The translations under genes and the position numbers were made by a program. A stretch of 32,915 nt of DNA, from IMG/VR virus record IMGVR_UViG_3300021091_000242, positions 1 to 32,915 of that record; one strand, written 5' to 3'. Positions 23,201 to 31,267 of the stretch are shown in pieces. This DNA is from a virus. Within the stretch, counting starts at the first letter, position 1. Every line of letters begins with the position of its first letter. The notes beneath the pieces are model-generated. The model was given only the letters and a program-made list of their open reading frames with translations. It was not told where the DNA came from and did no database searches.

Positions 23201-26200
23201 TTAACTTAGATTCAGCATCTTTCTTGTCTGCTACCACTCAAAAAGTACCATATCCAGCATCTGTATTCGGGTTGGATTATGAGTTCTATCTTGGACGAGA
23301 AGATAAGGTATATCTAACTATCGATGGTAATATCAGAGTTGTGCAGGGTTCTGATTCTCTAGAACCACAATCTTCAACTGATGAATCAGTTGGTCTTCTA
23401 CTAGCAACCATTAAACTTCCAGCATATCTTAAGAATGTACTGGATGCAAAACTATCCATTGAAAAGACAAGAAACTATACAATGAGAGATATTGGAAAGT
23501 TAGAAGATAGACTTTCCAATGTAGAGAAGTACACTTCTTTGTCTCTATTAGAAGTCAATACAAATAACTTGAACATTCTCGATGAAGAAGGTAGAAATAG
23601 ATTCAAGAATGGATTTGTTGTCGATAGTTTTTCGTCAACGGATGTTGCAGATCTACAAAACCCAGATTACACAGCATCGATTGATTTAGATAAAAATATT
23701 GTAAGACCATATCCATATGTAAATAATATCTCGTTTAATTTAAATGCTTCTCAAAGTGGTCTTGTAAAGAAACAATCTTATCTAACACTTCCATATACAG
23801 AAGTTTCATATGCATCTCAACTTTATTCCAGTAGAGTAGAACCAGTAACTCCGTTTGAAGTATTTTCTTGGATTGGTGAAATGGACATCTCACCAAAGAA
23901 AGATATTTGGTATGATACTGTAAGAGAATACAGAGAAGGTCAAAATATTAATTTGGTGGATGCTTACACCACATTATTTGACTTAGTTGTTCCAACAGGC
24001 CAAATATGGGGAGGATGGCAACTTGGTGCTGGGGGTAGTAGACGCGGTGGCGGTGGAACCACAATTACTGACATTAGACAAGGAACTCAGTATGAAGTTG
24101 GATCATTAAACTTTGACATTGAAACTGGTGACACCATTCAAAATATCGAAGATATTAGATTCTCAAGATCTAAAATTGTAGATATAACTACTAGAAGTTT
24201 AAAACCAAATACTAAGTTTTACTTTACCGTAAACGAAGAATCATCAAATACTATTGCATATCCAAAACTATTCAGAAATCTATCAAATACAGTTGGTAAA
24301 TTTGTTGTTGGAGAAACTATTCTTATTCGACCAATTTATGACGATAGTATTCTAAGACCACAAGTATTAGAAGGAATTAGAGCAACTGTACAAGATCCAA
24401 GAACATTTATTGCGGCGAAGTCTGTATCAACTTCAGACTTTGATAGTAATGGTTATACCACAACTACAAAAATTCTTGCATTTGACAATGTAAGATCATT
24501 GGATGGCACCGATGTTAATCCAGGGGCGATTGGTTCAAGATTTTTAATTCTTGGAGAGAAATCTGGTGCTAGAACAGAGTATATTGGGTCTACTCATCAA
24601 GATTTAATTACAAATGAAGAAGGAACTTTAGAAGCATTTGTATTGATTCCAGATCAAACATTTGAAACTGGAGATTTAACATTTGGTTTATCGGATGATG
24701 AGAATAATATCCAAGTTAAGGGATTAACAAAATCTTACGCGACTGGAACTTATTATGCTCAGGGTACAGAATTAAATGTATCTACAACAATTGTTTCGAT
24801 TGATGTACCAGAGGTAACTGCAACCTCTATCACCGAAAGTAGAAGTAGATTTATTCCAGATCCTCCTCCTCCACCACCAGCTCCTCCATGGAACGGTGGT
24901 GGAGATCCGCTTGCACAGTCATTCCTAATTGAAGAGGAAGGAGGAATTTTTGCTACATCTCTAGATTTATTCTTCCTCGCAAAAGATGCAGAAGTTCCTG
25001 TTTCAGTTGAAATTAGAACTGTGGAAAATGGTTCTCCGACAAAAACAGTAATTCCAGGATCTGTAGTAACTTTACCAGCATCATCTGTTAATATATCTAC
25101 AGATTCTACTGCACCAACTAGATTTACATTCGATAGACCCGTATATCTAAGTGATAAGAATGAATATGCATTTGTTGTCAAGAGTTTTTCTCAAAAGTAT
25201 TATGTTTGGGTATCTAGATTAGGAGAAAAAGATGCTGCAACTGGATTTGTAATTGACAAACAACCACATGTTGGTGTTCTATTTAAATCTGCAAACTTGA
25301 GTACATGGATTTCTGATCAATACGAAGATATCAAGTTTGTTCTCAACAGAGCGCAGTTTACACCTAATCAAACCTTTACAGCGGTGTTAAATAATAAGAC
25401 TATTCCATCGGCAAAATTATCTAACAATCCAATCTATTTCACAGAAAATTCTTCTGTTGTTAAAGTATTCCAACCAAACCATGGAATGCATGTAACTCAG
25501 AGTAGAGTAAAGTTAGAAAATATTATTTCTGATACGTCAAATGCAAAATTAGCTGCGAGTATCTCAACAACTAATCAATCTATTCAAATTCTAGATGTAA
25601 CTGGTGCATCATTCAACGCATCTACTATCGAAGGTTGGAGTAAAATTAATAATCTTCCAGTTTCTGGAACAAATCCTGGATACATTAAAATTGAAGATGA
25701 AATTATTTCATACACTGGAATCACTAATAATACTTTAACAAACTGTACTAGAGGTGATTTAAGCACAACAGCAAGGGCACACTCAACTGGTGCAATTGTA
25801 CAGTGTTTCCAACTCAATGGAATTCCTCTGTCGCAGTTGAATACTACACATTCTATTACTAAAGTTATCAGTCTGGATGAGTACGAAGTTACTGTTGCAA
25901 ACAGAGCAAATTCCAAGAAACAATCTGGAGGATCTCTTGTTCTTGCCACGAGAAACATTCAATATGAGATCATTCAACCAAACCTGAATATCTTTACTCC
26001 ATCTGAATGTCAATCAAACCTAACTTTTACATCTGTAACTGGAACTAGTATTGGTAATACTGTACAACAATCATTCATTACTAAACCTGCTCAATCATTA
26101 GAGAATGGTGTTGAAAACATTATGACAGAACCAAGATTAATTCTTTCAGAACCAAATAGGGTTACATATCAAAATTCTGCAGAAGGAACTTTAAATACTA

Positions 26201-26691
26201 TTGTTTCTTTCTCAACTACAACTGATAGATTGAGTCCAATTCTAGATATTGATGGCAGTTCAATTACTACTATCTCAAATAGATTAAACAAAGAACTTGA
26301 TACACAGGGTAATTTGGATTTAACTTCTGAATTACTGCCAAAAGGAGGAAAGCATTCTTCATATATTACTAAAAAAGTAGTATTAGAAACTGCCGCAACT
26401 TCAGTAAAAGTTCTCTTTGATGGAATTAGAAATCCAAGTAATGATATTAAAGTATTTGTTAAAATTAAAGGTGATTCAAATCCAAACTCATTTGATGATA
26501 TGAACTACGTTGAAATTCCAACAACTTCATATCCAACTTCATCGACAAGTACACAATTTAGAGCATTTGATTATGAAATTAGATCACTAAAAGAATTTAA
26601 AGAATTTAGTATAAAAGTGGTATTGATTGGCAATGATCAAAGTAGTGTACCTATGGTAAGAAACTTTAGAGCAATCGCTCTTGCAATTTGA
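20287..26691 (+). CDS. DUF4815-type virion structural protein (2134 aa)
   Basis: The N-terminus matches the DUF4815 family of marine T4-like phages: 'NLRISPYFDDFDRSKNYQKV', LFKPGYSVQTRELNSLQSIL, then QNQIERFGQHVFKDGSLV. Further family landmarks are a short helical segment near residues 1063-1110 (YTMRDIGKLEDRLSNVEKYT, then RFKNGFVVDSF) and 'DPLAQSFLI' near residue 1539, followed by a beta domain with VSVEIRT and FDRPVYLSDKNEYAFVV. A linker of consecutive prolines lies just before DPLAQSF (about 1524-1537). Two 'TG.tSG..g.V' modules (about 95-160 and 461-510) and an 'IKIEDEIISYT..T..NCTRG' module (about 1756-1841) are shared with neighbours. It sits where T4 has genes 9-11, so an outer baseplate or fibre-attachment role is inferred. 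The biochemical role is unknown. Confidence 0.85.
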   Translation: MQDTNLRISPYFDDFDRSKNYQKVLFKPGYSVQTRELNSLQSILQNQIERFGQHVFKDGSLVIPGNINYNLSLKAVMVQSLINGISVESYRQNLVGKTLTGTTSGVKAEVIDTISQSESEKNTITLYVKYTGGGIIEGTTQVSEFKNNEILYDEDNNAVAITTVQNSTAYTASSATINAGVYFIRGFFVEVATQKILLDQYGDRPSYKVGLQVSESIIDSEEDASLFDNALGSTNYASPGADRLKIEAKLVKQNLLITEDSNFIELLRIEEGKVTLIRENSIYSELEKNLARRTYDESGSYTIKPYSVKIREALNDGENGGVYLPNEVLPDGRTIVSSVGANSPVNSINGKNYYAVELSEGKAYVKGFEVTNERKQFEIVPKPRNYNQINNQGIPLNIGTHFKLDGTQTIRGRVQFNDTIYLKDVDGDIIGSCKSIGFTNGFRLYVTDVSVFETLTLTGTNNILIGDYVTGATSGATGFVDSVNGQTIKLKQISGTFVTGESVVGSRFSGSTPPTINTIGKNLLENIRSLEKIVNGNSEFFASVALEAISLTGSSFSVSGGTALTGINTLLNFELSAKSKVRLGDTVAEVTSVQTNGSSATLTTSVANGTYYSAAKLICKLYKSQNGLTVRASNSPLKSGSDFTHNRLISDIGIYTINANGGFTIAKASSEAIDVTSIVITTSTARISGATFNQTAPNVVEVTGTGLTAGTSINVYYNSRISNPSSRSKELQKYKTLSVDKQFNATNNVYGTRYSDREISLKFADVSKVHCVHQAVRVEDSPSDMFDYLVLNNSANIVAGDLITSGLVKARVIGVATSNKVYIKYISTTKFPSATNIALSVVVPTNPAATGVFIRESAYGRYIDVTNDFIFVRNDSEDVYKISKLVRRSSAAVPNNKIVVMFDYFKHDNLSNDFYSVGSYANLGYEDIPLSYNFISLADLIDFRYYSQPSSIGSATGQISSPYTETASSSPFNLDSASFLSATTQKVPYPASVFGLDYEFYLGREDKVYLTIDGNIRVVQGSDSLEPQSSTDESVGLLLATIKLPAYLKNVLDAKLSIEKTRNYTMRDIGKLEDRLSNVEKYTSLSLLEVNTNNLNILDEEGRNRFKNGFVVDSFSSTDVADLQNPDYTASIDLDKNIVRPYPYVNNISFNLNASQSGLVKKQSYLTLPYTEVSYASQLYSSRVEPVTPFEVFSWIGEMDISPKKDIWYDTVREYREGQNINLVDAYTTLFDLVVPTGQIWGGWQLGAGGSRRGGGGTTITDIRQGTQYEVGSLNFDIETGDTIQNIEDIRFSRSKIVDITTRSLKPNTKFYFTVNEESSNTIAYPKLFRNLSNTVGKFVVGETILIRPIYDDSILRPQVLEGIRATVQDPRTFIAAKSVSTSDFDSNGYTTTTKILAFDNVRSLDGTDVNPGAIGSRFLILGEKSGARTEYIGSTHQDLITNEEGTLEAFVLIPDQTFETGDLTFGLSDDENNIQVKGLTKSYATGTYYAQGTELNVSTTIVSIDVPEVTATSITESRSRFIPDPPPPPPAPPWNGGGDPLAQSFLIEEEGGIFATSLDLFFLAKDAEVPVSVEIRTVENGSPTKTVIPGSVVTLPASSVNISTDSTAPTRFTFDRPVYLSDKNEYAFVVKSFSQKYYVWVSRLGEKDAATGFVIDKQPHVGVLFKSANLSTWISDQYEDIKFVLNRAQFTPNQTFTAVLNNKTIPSAKLSNNPIYFTENSSVVKVFQPNHGMHVTQSRVKLENIISDTSNAKLAASISTTNQSIQILDVTGASFNASTIEGWSKINNLPVSGTNPGYIKIEDEIISYTGITNNTLTNCTRGDLSTTARAHSTGAIVQCFQLNGIPLSQLNTTHSITKVISLDEYEVTVANRANSKKQSGGSLVLATRNIQYEIIQPNLNIFTPSECQSNLTFTSVTGTSIGNTVQQSFITKPAQSLENGVENIMTEPRLILSEPNRVTYQNSAEGTLNTIVSFSTTTDRLSPILDIDGSSITTISNRLNKELDTQGNLDLTSELLPKGGKHSSYITKKVVLETAATSVKVLFDGIRNPSNDIKVFVKIKGDSNPNSFDDMNYVEIPTTSYPTSSTSTQFRAFDYEIRSLKEFKEFSIKVVLIGNDQSSVPMVRNFRAIALAI

Positions 26692-26692
26692 T

Positions 26693-26914
26693 ATGGATAA
26701 ATTAAACGTAAATGGACATCCAGATCTGGTGAGAGATCCAATGTCCAAGGCAGTGATTAATAAAAACGAATCTGAATACAAATCTTACATAGAATCATAT
26801 AAAACTAGACAGTCTGAAAAACATAGAGTGTCTAGTTTGGAAACAGATTTAAATGACCTAAAGAATGAAATTGGTGAGATTAAAGATTTGTTGACAAAAT
26901 TAATTGCCAAATAA
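26693..26914 (+). CDS. Small coiled-coil protein, likely virion-associated (73 aa)
   Basis: A 73-residue protein with a short N-terminal part (NVNGHPDLVRDPMSKAVINK) and a C-terminal heptad-like stretch (about residues 40-73: VSSLETDLNDLKNEIGEIKDL and on) that should form a coiled coil. I recall similar short proteins after the DUF4815 gene in other cyanomyoviruses. The ATG at 26693, one base after the stop of the DUF4815 gene, is preferred over an upstream TTG at 26681 that would add four residues and overlap the gene. Trimeric assembly onto the baseplate or fibre is a reasonable inference but unproven. Confidence 0.78.
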   Translation: MDKLNVNGHPDLVRDPMSKAVINKNESEYKSYIESYKTRQSEKHRVSSLETDLNDLKNEIGEIKDLLTKLIAK

Positions 26915-26927
26915 GGTTATCAATTAA

Positions 26928-26935
26928 TATAAATA
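26928..26935 (+). promoter_or_regulatory. T4-type late promoter (TATAAATA)
   Basis: An exact copy of the T4 late promoter octamer in a 41-base intergenic gap, ending 20 bases before the ATG at 26956. It is the best late promoter in the window and would drive the 108-residue, 68-residue and fibre-like genes. Confidence 0.8.
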
Positions 26936-26955
26936 AAAATAAGTGGTAAACTCTT

Positions 26956-27282
26956 ATGGCAGCAGTACACAATCTGTATATTGATCAAGGAGCTGATTTT
27001 TCCGCAGAGATTGGGATCTATGATGATTCCAATCTGCCTTGGAATTTGACTGGTTATACTGGATCTGCTAAAATCAAAAAATCATATTATAGTTCAACAT
27101 CTGTTAATTTTAGCGTAACTGTTAATGCGAATGGAACTGTTTCTTTGTCTCTACCATCTTCCACGACAATAACTTTAGAACAGGGAAGATATCTCTATGA
27201 TGTGGTAATAGCATCTAATGCCGGTGTGAAAACGAGAGTTATTGAGGGTATAGTCACAATCAACCCAGGAGTAACAATATGA
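26956..27282 (+). CDS. Small beta-domain virion protein (108 aa)
   Basis: The 108-residue product looks like a single Ig-like or BppU N-terminal-like beta domain: an IDQGADFSAEIGI strand, WNLTGYTGSAKIKKSY, 'FSVTVNANGTVSLSLP', then 'LEQGRYLYDVVI' and 'RVIEGIVTINPGV'. This pattern is shared by small phage baseplate or fibre-attachment domains. It is the first gene after an exact late promoter and its stop overlaps the next gene as ATGA. A role as an adaptor between baseplate and fibre is inferred from fold and position only. Confidence 0.75.
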   Translation: MAAVHNLYIDQGADFSAEIGIYDDSNLPWNLTGYTGSAKIKKSYYSSTSVNFSVTVNANGTVSLSLPSSTTITLEQGRYLYDVVIASNAGVKTRVIEGIVTINPGVTI

Positions 27283-27485
27283 ACACCAAAGTAACAGTAT
27301 CCAGAGTACCTCAGGTTATTACTGTCAAATCAGCAGCTGGCGGTAGGCTTTCTGGTTTGACCGATGTAAATATGAACAGTGCAAGTGATGGAGCTGTGCT
27401 TCAATATGATGCTGCTTCCCAGACATGGATTGCAGAAAATATTTTAGATAAATCTGGTTTGCAGATTAACTGCGGTAACTTCTAA
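27279..27485 (+). CDS. Small fibre-associated protein (68 aa)
   Basis: A 68-residue protein whose middle, 'LSGLTDVNMNSASDGAVLQY' followed by D-A-A-S-Q-T-W-I, is a motif seen in many phage fibre and virion proteins (pattern L.DLtDV....dG.vL.Y....W). It starts inside the preceding gene's stop (ATGA) and ends 20 bases before the fibre-like gene, whose product it probably assists or attaches. Length is short for a fibre; it may be a separate attachment domain. Confidence 0.75.
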   Translation: MNTKVTVSRVPQVITVKSAAGGRLSGLTDVNMNSASDGAVLQYDAASQTWIAENILDKSGLQINCGNF

Positions 27486-27505
27486 TCCTCATAAGGTAAA
27501 AAGAC

Positions 27506-30229
27506 ATGGCAACAATCTTAAAGATTAAAAGATCTAGTACCAACCCAACAGCAACACCTGCTGGTTTGGGACAAGGTGAACTCGCTTATGGTGAAGGTAC
27601 TAGTACATATACAGATTTCCAAGGTGCTAACGTCACCTCCTATGGTAAACTATTTGTAGGTAGGGGAACAGAAACCAATGGTATTGCAGCGAATATTGAT
27701 ATCATTGGTGGTAGATATTTTACCGACCTACTAGATCATGGTCATGGTACAATTACCGCAAACTCTGCAGCAATTGTAGACTCTTCTAAAAAGGTTAATG
27801 AGTGGAATGTTGATAACATTACCTTAGATGGTAATACAATTTCCACAACAAACTCAAATGGTAATTTGACTATTGATACAAATGGAACTGGAGATGTGGT
27901 GATCTCTGGTTCATCTACTGTTGGCAACAACCTATTTGTCATAAACGATGGTTCTACTGATAGATTTATCGTAGATTCATTTTCTGGTGCAGTAGATATT
28001 TCTTCACCAACTCTAAGTGCAGCTGATACTCTTCTCAACATTTCATCAACCTGGAACAATGCCGGTGCAACTTTCTACGGTATTGATCTTGACGTAACCA
28101 ATACTGCATCTGGAGCAAACTCAAGACTCCTTAACTTATCTGTTGGAGGATCTGATAAATTTAATGTAGATCTTTCTGGTAATGTTTACCTAACTGGAAA
28201 TATTTCATATGCAAACGCAGTAAACTTTAACATTCAAGATAATACTGCAGATGCATTTGTTATCCAAGAAGGTGCAAATAAGTACATTGATATTGACACA
28301 ACTGATAATTCAGAACTAGTAACTATTGGTAATAATATTGCATCTGTAAACATTGTTATTGAAGATAATAAATCAGATGCTTTTATCATCAAAGAAGGAA
28401 CCAATAAGTATGTAGATATTGATACTAATAATGGATCTGAACTACTCACCATTAGCACTGCGAACGTAGACATCGATAATGATCTCAATATTGATGGTGG
28501 TGATTTAACTACCAACCAAACTACATTTAATTTACTCAACACAAACGCTACAACTGTTAACTTTGCTGGTGCGGCAACTACTGTAGAGATTGGTGCTGCT
28601 ACTGGTACTACTAACGTTAATAATAATCTTGATGTTGACGGAGACGTTAATATTGACGGCGGAGATTTAACGGTTTCTACTAGCACATTTAACCTTGCAA
28701 ACACAAACGCTACTACAGTAAACTTTGCTGGTGCTGGTACTACTATAGAAATTGGTGCTGCTACTGGTACTACTAACGTTAATAACAACTTAGTAGTAGA
28801 TCTAGACTTACAAGTAAAGGGTGGTGATATCACCACTGATCAAACTTCATTTAATCTTCTAAATGGTACTGCTACCACAATTAATTTTGGTGGGGCAGCA
28901 ACCACTATCGAAATTGGTGCTGCTACTGGTACTACTAACGTTAATAATAATCTTGATGTTGACGGAGATGTTAATATCGATGGTGGCGATCTTACCGTTT
29001 CAACTAGTTCATTCAATCTTGTTAATACCAATGCAACCACAGTAAACTTTGCTGGGGCAGCAACCACTATTGAGATCGGTGCGGCGACTGGAACCACTAA
29101 CGTCAATAACAACCTTGATGTAGATGGTGATGTTAACATTGATGGGGGTGACTTAACCGTTTCCACATCTACATTCAACCTGGTAAACACAAACGCTACT
29201 ACAGTAAACTTTGCTGGTGCAGCAACTACTATAGAAATTGGTGCTGCTACTGGTACTACAAATGTAAACAATAACTTGGATGTGGATGGTGATGTTAACA
29301 TTGATGGTGGGGATCTTACTGCATCTACCACAACATTTAACCTCATCAATACAACGTCTACTACAGTAAACTTTGCTGGTGCAGCGCAAAATCTAAACAT
29401 CGGTAATGCATCGACAGAAGTTGATTTCGGTGATTTGAGAATTGTTGGTTCAACAATCTATAGTGATAATGCTGGTGCTCAGACCATTACTATTGACCCA
29501 TATCCAGCAGGTGGTGATCAGGGTGGTAACGTAGTTGTTCGTGGTAACTTACAAGTTTCTGGTACTACAACTACAGTTAACTCAACTGTAATGACAGTAA
29601 ATGATCCAGTATTTACTCTTGGTGATAGTATTTCAGAGAAGACTGTAGTATCTGCTGCTTCGAGTGGACAATCTAATGTTGTTCTTGATAGTGTAGACGG
29701 ACTAAATGTTGGTGATATTGTATCTGGTAATGCTGCAATTCCCAATGGAACTACAATTTCATCCATCAACACGGGAACTAAGACAATTACTCTTAGTGCA
29801 AACCTTACTGCTGGTATTGCAGCAAGTACTAATACTTCTCCAAAGATTCTAACCTTTACTCAAGGTGCTGACGACAACAAAGATCGTGGTATTGAGTTTA
29901 AGTATTTTAATGGATCACTAAAGACTGGATTCTTTGGTTATGATGAGTCTGGTATTGCGGAAGATGTAACTACTTACTACTTCACATATATCCCAGACGC
30001 AACCAATACTTCACAAGTATTTACTGGAACTGTTGGTAGTGCATACTTCAATACCACCAAACTAGAAATTGGTATCAACAAAGGTATTCCATTCTTTGAT
30101 CAATATAAGAGACTCACCACAACTGCAGCTGCTGGAACTTCGGATGCAACAACTTCATATCAAATTTTGACTGTTAATGCATCTGGTGTTCCACTTTGGA
30201 CAACTACAATTGACGGTGGCACTTACTGA
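27506..30229 (+). CDS. Fibre-like virion protein with 54-residue repeats (907 aa)
   Basis: The N-terminus (MATILKIKRSSTNPTATPAG, then LGQGELAYGE) is the start pattern of many cyanophage tail fibre and virion proteins. Residues about 240-320 hold two copies of a 36-residue unit (DAFVIQEGANKYIDID and DAFIIKEGTNKYVDID). Residues 331-600 hold five near-identical 54-residue repeats, with a sixth diverged copy to about 648. Residues about 724-771 carry an 'sVDGLNVGDIVSG' module also present in the 1088-residue protein. A C-terminal domain with DDNKDRGIEFKYFNGSLK and GFFGYDESG follows (from about 789). The protein probably forms a trimeric beta fibre. Its receptor is unknown and no chaperone or peptidase motif was recognised. 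Confidence 0.85.
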   Translation: MATILKIKRSSTNPTATPAGLGQGELAYGEGTSTYTDFQGANVTSYGKLFVGRGTETNGIAANIDIIGGRYFTDLLDHGHGTITANSAAIVDSSKKVNEWNVDNITLDGNTISTTNSNGNLTIDTNGTGDVVISGSSTVGNNLFVINDGSTDRFIVDSFSGAVDISSPTLSAADTLLNISSTWNNAGATFYGIDLDVTNTASGANSRLLNLSVGGSDKFNVDLSGNVYLTGNISYANAVNFNIQDNTADAFVIQEGANKYIDIDTTDNSELVTIGNNIASVNIVIEDNKSDAFIIKEGTNKYVDIDTNNGSELLTISTANVDIDNDLNIDGGDLTTNQTTFNLLNTNATTVNFAGAATTVEIGAATGTTNVNNNLDVDGDVNIDGGDLTVSTSTFNLANTNATTVNFAGAGTTIEIGAATGTTNVNNNLVVDLDLQVKGGDITTDQTSFNLLNGTATTINFGGAATTIEIGAATGTTNVNNNLDVDGDVNIDGGDLTVSTSSFNLVNTNATTVNFAGAATTIEIGAATGTTNVNNNLDVDGDVNIDGGDLTVSTSTFNLVNTNATTVNFAGAATTIEIGAATGTTNVNNNLDVDGDVNIDGGDLTASTTTFNLINTTSTTVNFAGAAQNLNIGNASTEVDFGDLRIVGSTIYSDNAGAQTITIDPYPAGGDQGGNVVVRGNLQVSGTTTTVNSTVMTVNDPVFTLGDSISEKTVVSAASSGQSNVVLDSVDGLNVGDIVSGNAAIPNGTTISSINTGTKTITLSANLTAGIAASTNTSPKILTFTQGADDNKDRGIEFKYFNGSLKTGFFGYDESGIAEDVTTYYFTYIPDATNTSQVFTGTVGSAYFNTTKLEIGINKGIPFFDQYKRLTTTAAAGTSDATTSYQILTVNASGVPLWTTTIDGGTY
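28225..28460 (+). repeat. Two-copy 36-residue repeat in the fibre-like protein
   Basis: Coding repeat. The first unit contains NIQDNTADAFVIQEGANKYI and the second VIEDNKSDAFIIKEGTNKYV, each followed by a D-I-D-T and SEL[VL]TI segment. It precedes the 54-residue repeats directly. Boundaries are approximate. Confidence 0.65.
28496..29449 (+). repeat. Five full and one diverged 162-base tandem repeats in the fibre-like gene
   Basis: Units start at 28496, 28658, 28820, 28982 and 29144, each exactly 162 bases (54 residues), and a diverged sixth starts at 29306. Each begins GGDLT or GGDIT and contains TVNFAGAATT or a variant, and EIGAATGTTNVNNNL. Copies are nearly identical in protein but differ widely in synonymous positions. 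Confidence 0.9.
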
Positions 30230-30235
30230 TAAATA
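30228..30235 (+). promoter_or_regulatory. T4-type late promoter (GATAAATA) before the gp13 cluster
   Basis: GATAAATA, one mismatch to the T4 late octamer in its first base, overlaps the stop codon of the fibre-like gene and ends 19 bases before the ATG at 30255. It would drive the small coiled-coil gene and gp13, gp14, gp15. Confidence 0.65.
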
Positions 30236-30254
30236 ATTAAAAACTGAGGTAATT

Positions 30255-30476
30255 ATGAGTCCTGATGAAGCAAACACTTTGATGCAAGTAATGAGTAACA
30301 AGATTAATCAACTTACTCAACAAAATATTATGCTAGAATCAAAGGTAATGTATTTGAACTCTGTGGTGCAACAACTGCAGAGTTCTCCTGAAAAAGTTAA
30401 TGATGGCGGAACATTTGATGAAACTCCACCAGTAAAGCAAAATAATGGCAAAACCAAGCAGCAGGTCGCAACTTAA
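30255..30476 (+). CDS. Small coiled-coil protein upstream of gp13 (73 aa)
   Basis: The 73-residue product has a helical, heptad-like N-terminal half (about residues 4-44, MQVMSNKINQLTQQNIMLES and on to VVQQLQ) followed by a polar, Pro- and Lys-containing tail. No known domain is recognised. A GAGG Shine-Dalgarno precedes the ATG, and a late promoter lies 19 bases upstream. Its end overlaps gp13 by 32 bases. A structural or assembly role next to the neck genes is inferred from position only. Confidence 0.72.
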   Translation: MSPDEANTLMQVMSNKINQLTQQNIMLESKVMYLNSVVQQLQSSPEKVNDGGTFDETPPVKQNNGKTKQQVAT

Positions 30477-31266
30477 AGAATACTGCTTACGAAAGTTAGG
30501 TAAGCCTGTAATTGAAATCAACGTTGACGACGATCAAATAGAAGATCTAATTGATGACACCATTCAACTCTACAATGAGAGAGTTTATAATGGTGTTGAA
30601 AGAGTTATGTTGAAGTATAAATTTACCGAAGAAGATATTGAAAACGGTAGAAAAAGAAATACTTCAACTATAGTAACCGATCAAAATAATTCAACACCTC
30701 CTAGGTCTCTTTCGTTTGAAGAGGGTAGGGGTTATTTTACTTTGCCAGATCATATTATTGGTGTAGAAAATATCATGCCTATTGCCAACACATACGTAAA
30801 CAGTATGTTTGGTTTTAGATATCAGTTCTTCCTGAATGATTTTTATAATTTTTATGCGTATGACATTTTAAATTTGACAATGACGTTGACATATTTGGAA
30901 ACTTTGCAATTCCTTCTTGAAGGTAAGAAAGTAATCAGATATAACAAAGTTCAGAATAGAATATATGTTGACGTTGACTGGCAGAGAGTTGCTGCAAATG
31001 ATTACTTGGTTATTGAATGTTACAGGGCATTGGATCCAGTAACCTGGCCAAAAATTTACAATGAAATTTTTGTTAAGAAGCATTTAACATCTTCCATTAA
31101 AAAACAGTGGGGACAAAACTTGATGAAGTTCCAAGGTATTAAATTACCTGGAGGTGTAGAGTTTAATGGTAGACAAATTTATGATGATGCCGTTCAAGAA
31201 CTGGATAAATTACTCGAAGAAATGTCTACTACGTATGAACTCCCACCATTAGACTGTGTAGGTTGA
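30445..31266 (+). CDS. gp13: Neck protein gp13
   Basis: Gp13 closes the filled head and, with gp14, forms the neck to which the tail attaches. The N-terminal region has the family's landmarks: SQLKEYCLRKLGKPVIEINV, DDDQIEDLIDDTIQLYNERV, then a polar segment. Later come GRGYFTLPDHIIGVENI (about 92-108), NSMFGFRYQFFLNDFYNF (about 117-134) and a C-terminal 'YKALDP'-like region (CYRALDPVTWPKIYNEIFVK) with KKQWGQNLMKFQGIKLPGGV. It is 273 residues long against about 309 in T4. The gene starts inside the preceding small gene and is followed directly by gp14. Confidence 0.93.
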   Translation: MAKPSSRSQLKEYCLRKLGKPVIEINVDDDQIEDLIDDTIQLYNERVYNGVERVMLKYKFTEEDIENGRKRNTSTIVTDQNNSTPPRSLSFEEGRGYFTLPDHIIGVENIMPIANTYVNSMFGFRYQFFLNDFYNFYAYDILNLTMTLTYLETLQFLLEGKKVIRYNKVQNRIYVDVDWQRVAANDYLVIECYRALDPVTWPKIYNEIFVKKHLTSSIKKQWGQNLMKFQGIKLPGGVEFNGRQIYDDAVQELDKLLEEMSTTYELPPLDCVG

Positions 31267-31267
31267 T

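Noticed and set aside
26681-26692. TTG start for the small coiled-coil gene
   Set aside because: It adds only four residues and overlaps the DUF4815 gene. The ATG at 26693, one base after the stop codon, is the simpler choice.
28234-29400. Two long minus-strand reading frames (200 and 186 codons) opposite the fibre repeats
   Set aside because: They mirror the tandem repeats and biased codons of the plus-strand fibre-like gene. Their products are low-complexity Val/Ala/Ser repeats, with no start signals and no other minus-strand gene nearby.
28496-29449. Regularly spaced repeats resembling an array such as CRISPR
   Set aside because: The 162-base units are contiguous, keep the reading frame and encode a conserved protein repeat. 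There are no short identical repeats with unique spacers and no cas genes.
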